This document shows positions 1 through 5,115 of a stretch of 5,115 nucleotides of DNA, piece by piece. This DNA comes from Bacteroidia bacterium. GTDB lineage: Bacteria > Bacteroidota > Bacteroidia > JABDFU01. The DNA lies in assembly GCA_020849195.1 (NCBI GenBank), contig JADLGT010000266.1, positions 1 through 5,115 on the forward strand, read 5' to 3'. Position 1 is the stretch's first letter. Each line of letters opens with the position of its first letter. The notes below the pieces were generated by a model. The model saw nothing but the letters and a program-made list of their open reading frames with translations, had not been told where the DNA came from and ran no database searches. The translations under genes and the position numbers were made by a program.

Positions 1-273
1 GCCGATACGCTTTATACCGAGATTGACCGAAATTCGTTATTTACCGGAACCGTAGTTAAAGAAGATCGTTCGAATATGAATGTAAACTTTGTTATGACAA
101 AACCCGAACTTGAACCCGAGTTTGATAAATTTTGGAAGGCTGCTAACTTAAGTGGCTTGCGTGGACATCGTGATGTTGGCGGATACAGAGCTTCACTTTA
201 CAATGCCCTCCCACTCGAAAGTGTGAAAGTATTAGTTGAAGTAATGAAAGATTTTGAGAAGAAGTTTGCGTAA
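1..273 (+). CDS. serC: Phosphoserine aminotransferase, C-terminal part (5' truncated by window edge)
   Basis: SerC is a cytosolic PLP-dependent (class V) aminotransferase that converts 3-phosphohydroxypyruvate plus glutamate to phosphoserine in serine synthesis; in many bacteria it also acts in vitamin B6 synthesis. Frame 1 is open from the first base to the TAA at 271-273, giving 90 visible residues, about a quarter of the usual ~350-360. The family signature lies near the end: RSNMNVNF at visible residues 24-31, then GHRDVGGYRASLYNALP around residues 55-71. In characterised SerC proteins the His-Arg of GHR and the later Arg of the RAS motif help bind the substrate phosphate and carboxylate; all three are present. 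The ATG at 76 is the internal Met of this conserved block, not the start, because the homologous sequence continues upstream. The gene runs convergently toward the PKD-protein gene and is followed by a strong terminator. The family is clear; the upstream neighbours are out of view. Confidence 0.95.
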   Translation, partial: ADTLYTEIDRNSLFTGTVVKEDRSNMNVNFVMTKPELEPEFDKFWKAANLSGLRGHRDVGGYRASLYNALPLESVKVLVEVMKDFEKKFA

Positions 274-290
274 CATAAAATCCCTTAAAT

Positions 291-325
291 AAAAAATCCC
301 GATTGCAAACCAATCGGGATTTTTT
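291..325. terminator. Bidirectional rho-independent terminator between convergent genes
   Basis: A perfect 14-bp inverted repeat has its left arm at 291-304 (AAAAAATCCCGATT) and its right arm at 312-325 (AATCGGGATTTTTT), separated by a 7-nt loop, GCAAACC. The GC core is CCCG/CGGG, and the outer six pairs are an A run opposite a T run. On the plus strand it follows the serC stop by 17 bases and ends in T6-A-T4. On the minus strand it lies 18 bases after the stop of the PKD-protein gene and also ends in a T run. It should therefore terminate both convergent transcripts. This is read directly from the sequence; function is inferred from the standard intrinsic-terminator form. Confidence 0.92.
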
Positions 326-343
326 ATTTTCTCAAACACAACA

Positions 344-3300
344 CTAACGCAACAACTGTAAGAAACCTTTATATATCTGATTTTGGCCTGTTATACTTGT
401 AGCATTAATAATATAATAATAGGTACCATCGGGTGCTTCTAGTCCTGCATTGGTGTGGCCATCCCAAAATACTTTTTCGGCTACTTTATAATACATTTCA
501 ATTCCCCAACGGTCGTAAATGTGTACATCGAGATGTGTAATGCCGAAAGCTTCTAAAGTAAAGGTGTCATTTTTACCATCGTTATTAGGGCTAAATACAT
601 TGGGGATACGTAAATCCTCAATGACAATAATTTCTTTCGTAATGGAATCAATACATCCGAGGTTATCTACAACTTCTTTTACATAATAAATTCCCGGCTT
701 GGAATAGTTGTAAACAGGGTTTTGCAGAGTTGAAGTTCCTTTTCCATCGCCAAAATCCCATTTCCACGAAACACCTACCACACTTAAGTCTGTAAACGGA
801 ATATTTGTTTGAGGTTTTGGATAAGTGGGCGTGTAAGTAAAGTTTGATGCAGGGTATGGACTAATGAGAATACTTCCCGGTGAGGGTGCCAGCCATTTGC
901 ATCCGGCCGAGTCGATAAGTGTTAAGAAGGGTGTTTTAGTTCCAACACTTGTATAGGTATGTGTTACACAACAAGTGTCGCCAACGTAAAATGGTGTGCC
1001 GTCTCCAAAATCAAGCGAATCGGTTTTTGTGTTAATGGTATTAATGGTAAACGATACTGTAAACGGAATACATCCTCCTGTTGGCGTAAACGTGTAATTT
1101 CCTGAAGGACCGTTAACAACAACTAAGTTTACTTTAATAACACTATCTACACATCCGGCCGAGTCGGTTACAATTAATTTTACGGTGTATTTTCCGGCTG
1201 CTAAATAGGTATTTGAAGCCGTATCGTTAGTAATTACGGGAGCAATATTTCCGTCACCAAAATCCCAATAGCGGTTGCTTATTCCGCTTACTGCCGTGCT
1301 GGTATCAACAAATGTAACCGAGAGCGGAGGGCAGGTAGAGGCTGTTGACGAAGTTTTAAAACCAATAACCGGCTTGTCAATAATAATATAATTTGTTTTT
1401 GTCAGCGTGTTGCTGCAGCCTGTTATAGAGTCGGTAGCAATTAATTTTACTGTATAAGTGCCGTTGCCTGCGTAAGTATGCGAGGGTGCTGACAATGTAG
1501 ATGTGTTATTGATGCCGGATGCGGGGTCGCCAAAATCCCACAAATATTTATTGGTGTTCGTAGATTGATTTGTAAAATTAAGAGCTGTGCCAGGGCACGA
1601 CAGTGTGGAGCTCGCCGTAAATGCAGCCGAAGGTTTTTTAAATACAACAATGTTGTTTTTGGTAACCGAGCACGATCCATCGGAGTTGGTAACCAATAAA
1701 GTTACATTGTAACTACCCGGGGTAGAATAATAATGTGAAGGATGCTGTGCGATAGATGTTTTACCATCGCCGAAAGTCCATAACCAGGCTGTTGCCGCGG
1801 GATTAGTTTTAGATGTGTCGCGGAAGAATACCTGAAGACTGTCGCAGCCGGATTGACTTTTAATATAAAAATCAGGCGTTATGTCATAAACTTTTACCGA
1901 GTCGGTTTTAACTAAACTGTCTGTGCATCCAAAGTTATCTGTAACAAAAAGTTTAACTGTAAATAAACCCGGTGCCGAGTAAGTGTGGTTGGCTGTAGTT
2001 ACGTTTCCGCTTGTACCTCCATCGCCAAATGTCCAACTGTAAGATGCAGGCGTTCCACCCGAAGTTTGACTGGTAACCTTTACAGGTAAAGGATTACAGC
2101 CTTTGTTTGGAACAAGAGTAAATAAAGGTTTTAAATCGATGAGTGTAATGAAAATAGTGGTATCTTTTTTACACCCCGACGAATTATTTTTGGCGGTAAG
2201 TTTTACCGTATAAGTCCCGGCTGTTGCATAAGTATGTGATGGGTTGTAATTGGTTGAATCAACCGGCGATCCATCGCCAAAATTCCAATACCATTTATCT
2301 GCTCCAAGCGAACTATTGGTAAATGTGCGGCTTAAAACATTGGAGCAGTTTAATGTGGAGGTAAAGCGGGGAACTGCCGGACTGATATGCACATATTGAT
2401 TTTTTACCAACGTATCGGGACAACCGATGTTAAATACAATGAGCTGAATGTTAAACAAACCTGTATCGCTGTATAGGTGCGTGGTTGTGGCGCCTGACCC
2501 ACTTTGACCATCGCCGAAACTCCATACCCAAGTTGTTCCGTTAACCGATGTGGTGCCATCAAAATTTACGGGAGTTAATGCACAGGAATTTAGTGGCGAT
2601 GCTGTAAAGTTAACAGTTGGTTTATTTGTAACCTGTATGGCAACAAATGAGAATGTGGAAACACAGCCATACGAATTGGTAATGGTAAGTTTTACAGTAT
2701 AATTACCAATTGCATTATATATGTGTGAAGGATTTTTTAGGGTAGAAGTATTGCTCGCCCCTGATGCAGGATCTCCAAAATCCCAGGCATAAGATGTGAT
2801 GGGTTCGTTGGAGGTGCTTTGGTCGGTAAAATTGACAGTAAGCGGTACACAACCTTTATCAGGAGTGGGAGTAAATTTAGCTACCGGAGGAATAATGTTT
2901 ATGTAATTTTTAATTGTCAAACTATCCTTACATCCTGCGGCAGTGGTTACTACTAATTTTACGCTGTCGGTTCCGGTGGAGTTGTATATGTGTGTTGGGT
3001 TTTGTGAGGTTGAAGTATTTCCATCACCAAAATACCACTTCCAAGTGGCGGGTGCAGGAGTTGTTTTATCGGTAAATTTAACAGTAAAAGGAACACTGCA
3101 AGTATGTGTAGTATCGGCAGTAAATGAAACAGAAGGTTTAGGGTTTACAGTGATAAAAGACGTTTTGGTTACCGAATCGTTGCATATACCCGAAAACACA
3201 ACTTTTAACTTCACCGAATAAGTGCCGGCAGTTGCAAAGGTATGCGAAGGGTTTTGCGAAGTTGATGTGCCGCCATCTCCAAATGCCCAACTCCATGCTG

Positions 3301-4222
3301 ATGGAACCGGATTTGTTTTGTCGGTAAAACCTATTGTTGTACCCAAACAAACTGACGAATCGGATGCGCTGAATGTAACGTTCGAACCACCTAAAACGGA
3401 AACTGCAGCAGTGCTTGTTTTTGCACATCCGGCCGACGAACTAGCTGTTAACGTAACAGTGTAAGTTCCCGATGCCGCATACGTATTCGATGGGCTTGTA
3501 GAAGAAGATGTTTGTCCGTCGCCAAATGCCCATGTATAGGTAATAGTTCCGGTTCCGGTTGAGGTATTAGTGAAATTAAATGTAGCAGGGGCTTTACAGC
3601 CTACCGATGGCGAAGACGTAAAACTTGCGGCCAAATTTGAAGTCGAGACTTTTATGTAAGCGGTTTTTGAAAAAGTATTTTTACACCCGTTTACGTCGGT
3701 AACAGTAAGTGAAATAGTGTAGTTTCCGGAAGCAACATAAGTGTGTATTGGATTTTGCGAAGAACTTGGAGGCGTTCCATCTCCGAAAGTCCATAGCCAG
3801 GACGCAATATTTCCTGAACCTTTCACTGACAAGTCGGTAAGGTTTACTAAAAGAGGAGCGCATCCAACAGTATCGTTTGTTGTAAAGTTAGCGGTAGGAT
3901 TAGCGAACACAGTGATGTATGCAGTTTTTGTTTCGGTATCCGACAATCCTGTGCTATTATTTTTATAGGTAAGTTTAACAGTATAAGTTCCGGGTGTATT
4001 GTAAGTTGCAGTAGGATTTTGATTAATCGAAACGTTACCATTTCCGAGATCCCATGACCAGCTTGGGTTTGCGCCGCCTCCGGTAGATAAATCTGTAAAT
4101 TTTACGATGAGCGGGCTACAGCCCGAAACAGTGGAAGCAGAAAAATCGGCTACCTGTGCCTCTGATAAGGTAAAAAAAAGTTGTGTGCCGAGAAGAAATA
4201 AGAGGGATAAACGTTTAATCAT
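344..4222 (-). CDS. Secreted multi-PKD-domain protein with type-B T9SS C-terminal domain (putative surface adhesin)
   Basis: Intact 1292-residue gene. Residues 1-22 form a signal peptide: MIKR, then a hydrophobic stretch, then a SEA cleavage site. There is no lipobox Cys, so it is not a lipoprotein. Residues 24-1201 are 14 tandem PKD (Ig-like beta-sandwich) domains of 81-88 residues, most with the sequence ladder GC-x-PLxVxFTD, WxFGDG, NPxHxY and GTYTVKLxVTxxxGC. Residues 1202-1292 are the CHU_C-type domain, with IPNVFSPNNDGKND, LDVHIYDRWG, FWDG, APDGTYYY and a basic end. In this phylum such domains direct export through the outer membrane by T9SS and attachment or release. PKD arrays usually act as binding or spacer modules; no catalytic domain is visible, so adhesin, matrix or stalk roles are inference. 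The ATG at 4222 is chosen because it begins the signal peptide; no Shine-Dalgarno is seen, as is common here. It lies 66 bp after ribBA on the same strand. No PorP/SprF-like partner gene is visible on either side. Confidence 0.93.
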   Translation of the reverse strand: MIKRLSLLFLLGTQLFFTLSEAQVADFSASTVSGCSPLIVKFTDLSTGGGANPSWSWDLGNGNVSINQNPTATYNTPGTYTVKLTYKNNSTGLSDTETKTAYITVFANPTANFTTNDTVGCAPLLVNLTDLSVKGSGNIASWLWTFGDGTPPSSSQNPIHTYVASGNYTISLTVTDVNGCKNTFSKTAYIKVSTSNLAASFTSSPSVGCKAPATFNFTNTSTGTGTITYTWAFGDGQTSSSTSPSNTYAASGTYTVTLTASSSAGCAKTSTAAVSVLGGSNVTFSASDSSVCLGTTIGFTDKTNPVPSAWSWAFGDGGTSTSQNPSHTFATAGTYSVKLKVVFSGICNDSVTKTSFITVNPKPSVSFTADTTHTCSVPFTVKFTDKTTPAPATWKWYFGDGNTSTSQNPTHIYNSTGTDSVKLVVTTAAGCKDSLTIKNYINIIPPVAKFTPTPDKGCVPLTVNFTDQSTSNEPITSYAWDFGDPASGASNTSTLKNPSHIYNAIGNYTVKLTITNSYGCVSTFSFVAIQVTNKPTVNFTASPLNSCALTPVNFDGTTSVNGTTWVWSFGDGQSGSGATTTHLYSDTGLFNIQLIVFNIGCPDTLVKNQYVHISPAVPRFTSTLNCSNVLSRTFTNSSLGADKWYWNFGDGSPVDSTNYNPSHTYATAGTYTVKLTAKNNSSGCKKDTTIFITLIDLKPLFTLVPNKGCNPLPVKVTSQTSGGTPASYSWTFGDGGTSGNVTTANHTYSAPGLFTVKLFVTDNFGCTDSLVKTDSVKVYDITPDFYIKSQSGCDSLQVFFRDTSKTNPAATAWLWTFGDGKTSIAQHPSHYYSTPGSYNVTLLVTNSDGSCSVTKNNIVVFKKPSAAFTASSTLSCPGTALNFTNQSTNTNKYLWDFGDPASGINNTSTLSAPSHTYAGNGTYTVKLIATDSITGCSNTLTKTNYIIIDKPVIGFKTSSTASTCPPLSVTFVDTSTAVSGISNRYWDFGDGNIAPVITNDTASNTYLAAGKYTVKLIVTDSAGCVDSVIKVNLVVVNGPSGNYTFTPTGGCIPFTVSFTINTINTKTDSLDFGDGTPFYVGDTCCVTHTYTSVGTKTPFLTLIDSAGCKWLAPSPGSILISPYPASNFTYTPTYPKPQTNIPFTDLSVVGVSWKWDFGDGKGTSTLQNPVYNYSKPGIYYVKEVVDNLGCIDSITKEIIVIEDLRIPNVFSPNNDGKNDTFTLEAFGITHLDVHIYDRWGIEMYYKVAEKVFWDGHTNAGLEAPDGTYYYIINATSITGQNQIYKGFLQLLR
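347..619 (-). other. Type-B T9SS C-terminal sorting domain (CHU_C / gliding motility-associated CTD family)
   Basis: This encodes residues 1202-1292, the last 91 of the PKD protein. Seen directly, in order: IPNVFSPNNDGKNDTF at 1206-1221, LDVHIYDRWGIEMYY at 1231-1245, FWDGHTNAG at 1252-1260, APDGTYYYIINA at 1263-1274, and a final strand KGFLQLLR. This is the hallmark order of the TIGR04131-type domain. Known family behaviour: type-B domains target very large T9SS cargo such as Flavobacterium SprB and generally need a PorP/SprF-family outer-membrane partner. The Asp/Asn-rich FSPNNDGKND loop resembles a calcium-binding turn, which is inference. Confidence 0.92.
620..4153 (-). repeat. Tandem array of 14 PKD-domain units (about 243-264 bp each)
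   Basis: The units, in protein order and with boundaries good to a few residues, are: R1 3908-4153, R2 3647-3907, R3 3395-3646, R4 3146-3394, R5 2894-3145, R6 2630-2893, R7 2384-2629, R8 2141-2383, R9 1889-2140, R10 1643-1888, R11 1379-1642, R12 1115-1378, R13 863-1114, R14 620-862. On the plus strand the unit shows as a recurring core close to CCATCGCCAAAATCCCA, the complement of the WxFGDG codons, seen once per unit. DNA identity between units is otherwise low, so this is an old, diverged array, not a recent expansion. R6 and R11 carry a DFGDPASG insertion variant. R1 (WDLGNG) and R13 (no Trp before DFGDG) are degenerate at the core motif. Twelve units keep a Cys pair; R1 lacks the second Cys and R14 the first. 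Confidence 0.9.
4154..4222 (-). other. Signal peptide-coding segment with Gln at the predicted mature N terminus
   Basis: This encodes residues 1-23. Basic residues Lys3 and Arg4 are followed by a Leu/Phe-rich core (about residues 5-19) and then Ser-Glu-Ala-Gln. Signal peptidase I would be expected to cut after Ala22, leaving Gln23 first, a residue that glutaminyl cyclase can convert to pyroglutamate in Bacteroidota. There is no Cys near the cleavage site, so type II (lipoprotein) processing is unlikely. The exact cut site is a prediction. Confidence 0.8.
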
Positions 4223-4251
4223 AGGCTTGTGTAATGATTTGGTACGGTTTG

Positions 4252-4259
4252 CGAAGGTA
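4252..4259 (-). promoter_or_regulatory. Weak candidate Bacteroidota -7 element upstream of the PKD-protein gene
   Basis: Read on the minus strand this is TACCTTCG, one mismatch from the Bacteroidota sigma consensus TAnnTTTG. It lies 29 bases before the ATG at 4222, so a transcript starting just after it would have a leader of roughly 20-25 bases. No convincing -33 TTTG-type element is found about 19-20 bases upstream; that region is C-rich, and a T8 run (4262-4269) lies between. It may be a weak promoter, or the gene may be read through from ribBA. Confidence 0.3.
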
Positions 4260-4288
4260 AGAAAAAAAATCTGAAAGGCGGGTGATAC

Positions 4289-5115
4289 TCAATCTTTTAG
4301 CCTAAGTGTATGACCCATTTTATCGCGCTTTGCTTGCAGATATAATTTATTATGCACGTTCGATTGTATCTCGATGGCTACATTCTCAACTATTTCAAGA
4401 CCGTAACCAATAAGCCCTGCACGTTTTTTAGGATTATTGGTAAGCAGGCGAATTTTTCCTACTCCCAGGTCGCGCAATATTTGTGCGCCAACACCGTAAT
4501 CGCGTTCGTCCATTTCAAATCCAAGTTTAATGTTGGCTTCAACAGTATCAAGACCTTGCTCTTGCAATTTATAGGCCTGTAATTTATTAAGCAGCCCAAT
4601 GCCTCTCCCTTCCTGATTCATGTAAACAATTACGCCTTTACCTTCTTGTTCAATCATCTCCATTGCTTTGTGTAATTGCGGTCCGCAGTCGCAGCGACAC
4701 GAACCAAAAATATCGCCGGTAAGGCAAGAGGAGTGAACCCTCACTAAAATGGGTTCATTTTTTTTCCATGTTCCTTTTACAAGAGCAAGATGTTCCTGAG
4801 TAGTAGTGGTTTGTTTGTATGCAGTGAGTTTAAAATCACCATAAACAGTCGGCATCTTTACATCAACTTGTTTTTCAATAATTGTTTCGGTTTTTAACCG
4901 ATAAGCGATAAGGTCTTCAATAGAAATTATTTTCAAATCTAATTTTTTTGCAATTTTTAAAAGTTCCGGCAACCTTGCCATTGTTCCATCTTCGTTCATA
5001 ATTTCTACCAATACTCCGGCGGGTTCAAAGCCGGCTAATCTGGCCAGGTCAATAGTGGCCTCGGTATGCCCGGCACGGCGCAATACTCCACCCTGCTTTG
5101 CTTTGAGAGGAAAGA
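4289..5115 (-). CDS. ribBA: Bifunctional RibBA: C-terminal end of DHBP synthase plus complete GTP cyclohydrolase II (5' truncated by window edge)
   Basis: A cytosolic riboflavin-synthesis enzyme. The RibB half makes 3,4-dihydroxy-2-butanone 4-phosphate from ribulose 5-phosphate; the RibA half opens GTP to the diaminopyrimidine precursor. The frame is open to the right edge: before the TTG at 5083 the codons read [10 protein letters not shown], which matches the conserved RibB sequence, so TTG is internal. There are 274 full codons visible of a usual ~400. In the RibB part, GHTEA (visible residues 15-19) and the Glu of [14 protein letters not shown] (residue 37) are the known catalytic or metal-binding positions. 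The RibA part starts near visible residue 88. Its zinc ligands are Cys130, Cys141 and Cys143 (SSCLTGD...CRCDCG), followed by [20 protein letters not shown] and LTNNPKK. A further Cys139 precedes the last two ligands; many homologues have another residue there. Both halves look functional. The TGA stop is 66 bp before the PKD-protein gene on the same strand, with no clear terminator between. Confidence 0.95.
   Translation of the reverse strand, partial: FPLKAKQGGVLRRAGHTEATIDLARLAGFEPAGVLVEIMNEDGTMARLPELLKIAKKLDLKIISIEDLIAYRLKTETIIEKQVDVKMPTVYGDFKLTAYKQTTTTQEHLALVKGTWKKNEPILVRVHSSCLTGDIFGSCRCDCGPQLHKAMEMIEQEGKGVIVYMNQEGRGIGLLNKLQAYKLQEQGLDTVEANIKLGFEMDERDYGVGAQILRDLGVGKIRLLTNNPKKRAGLIGYGLEIVENVAIEIQSNVHNKLYLQAKRDKMGHTLRLKD

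Noticed and set aside
76..273. A separate small 65-residue plus-strand gene starting at the ATG at 76
   Set aside because: The frame is open back to base 1 and the upstream residues continue the SerC alignment; the Met at 76 is internal to RSNMNV.
1447..1680. Minus-strand out-of-frame open reading frame inside the PKD gene
   Set aside because: Overlaps the PKD gene fully in another frame, has no recognisable motif and reflects repeat composition. The same applies to 3138-3428, 3681-3863 and 3847-4041.
2943..3464. Two plus-strand open frames (2943-3221 and 3222-3464) in tandem, opposite the PKD gene
   Set aside because: They are antisense shadows of PKD units: they repeat the same VCxGFCEV-type pattern with the repeat period, and have no family match or ribosome site.
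3741..3968. Plus-strand open frame opposite the first PKD units
   Set aside because: Antisense shadow with the same repeat-derived composition (CIGFCEE).
620..4153. CRISPR-like or satellite DNA repeat
   Set aside because: The ~250-bp period comes from protein domains; the units are diverged in DNA, code continuously and have no spacer structure.
4262..4288. Terminator after ribBA
   Set aside because: The T8 run is present, but the only stem found is a 4-bp AGGC/GCCT pairing with a loop of about 20 bases, too weak to call.
4352..4582. Plus-strand open frame opposite ribBA
   Set aside because: Lies antisense to the conserved RibA domain; no initiation signal or family resemblance.
4289..5083. 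A stand-alone 264-residue protein starting at the TTG at 5083
   Set aside because: The ten codons before it ([10 protein letters not shown]) match conserved RibB sequence, so the gene extends past the window edge.
1..5115. A new multi-gene defence, toxin-antitoxin or mobile system
   Set aside because: Only three genes are present: two housekeeping enzymes and one secreted PKD protein. No nuclease, NTPase, reverse transcriptase, recombinase or toxin motif was seen in any of them.

Overview
The window looks like chromosomal DNA from a member of the Bacteroidota, of the Cytophaga/Flavobacterium/Sphingobacterium kind. The main reason is the large central gene. It encodes a secreted protein made of PKD repeats that ends in a type-B 'gliding motility-associated' C-terminal domain (CHU_C/TIGR04131 type), the sorting signal of the type IX secretion system (T9SS), which is confined to this phylum. 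The lack of clear Shine-Dalgarno sequences, the moderately AT-rich base composition and a fused RibBA enzyme all fit.

Layout from left to right. (1) Bases 1-273, plus strand: the last 90 codons of serC (phosphoserine aminotransferase), cut by the left edge. (2) Bases 274-343: a short convergent gap holding a perfect 14-bp hairpin with A and T tracts, which should terminate transcription from both sides. (3) Bases 344-4222, minus strand: one intact gene for a 1292-residue secreted protein with a signal peptide, 14 tandem PKD domains and the T9SS C-terminal domain. (4) Bases 4223-4288: a 66-bp gap with at most a weak promoter candidate. (5) Bases 4289-5115, minus strand: the C-terminal 274 codons of ribBA (end of DHBP synthase plus a complete GTP cyclohydrolase II domain), cut by the right edge.

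The flanking genes are housekeeping enzymes for serine/vitamin B6 and riboflavin synthesis, with no visible functional link to the central gene. That protein is most likely a surface-exposed or released adhesin or matrix-type protein. Its ligand cannot be read from the sequence. The region has no gap over 300 bases without a gene, no RNA genes, no mobile elements and no CRISPR array. I see no evidence for a new multi-gene system. What merits a second look is the internal architecture of the PKD array: a regular cysteine pair that is reciprocally lost at the two ends, specialised repeat subtypes, and recurrent Asp-Ser/Thr motifs that resemble Bacteroidota O-glycosylation sites.
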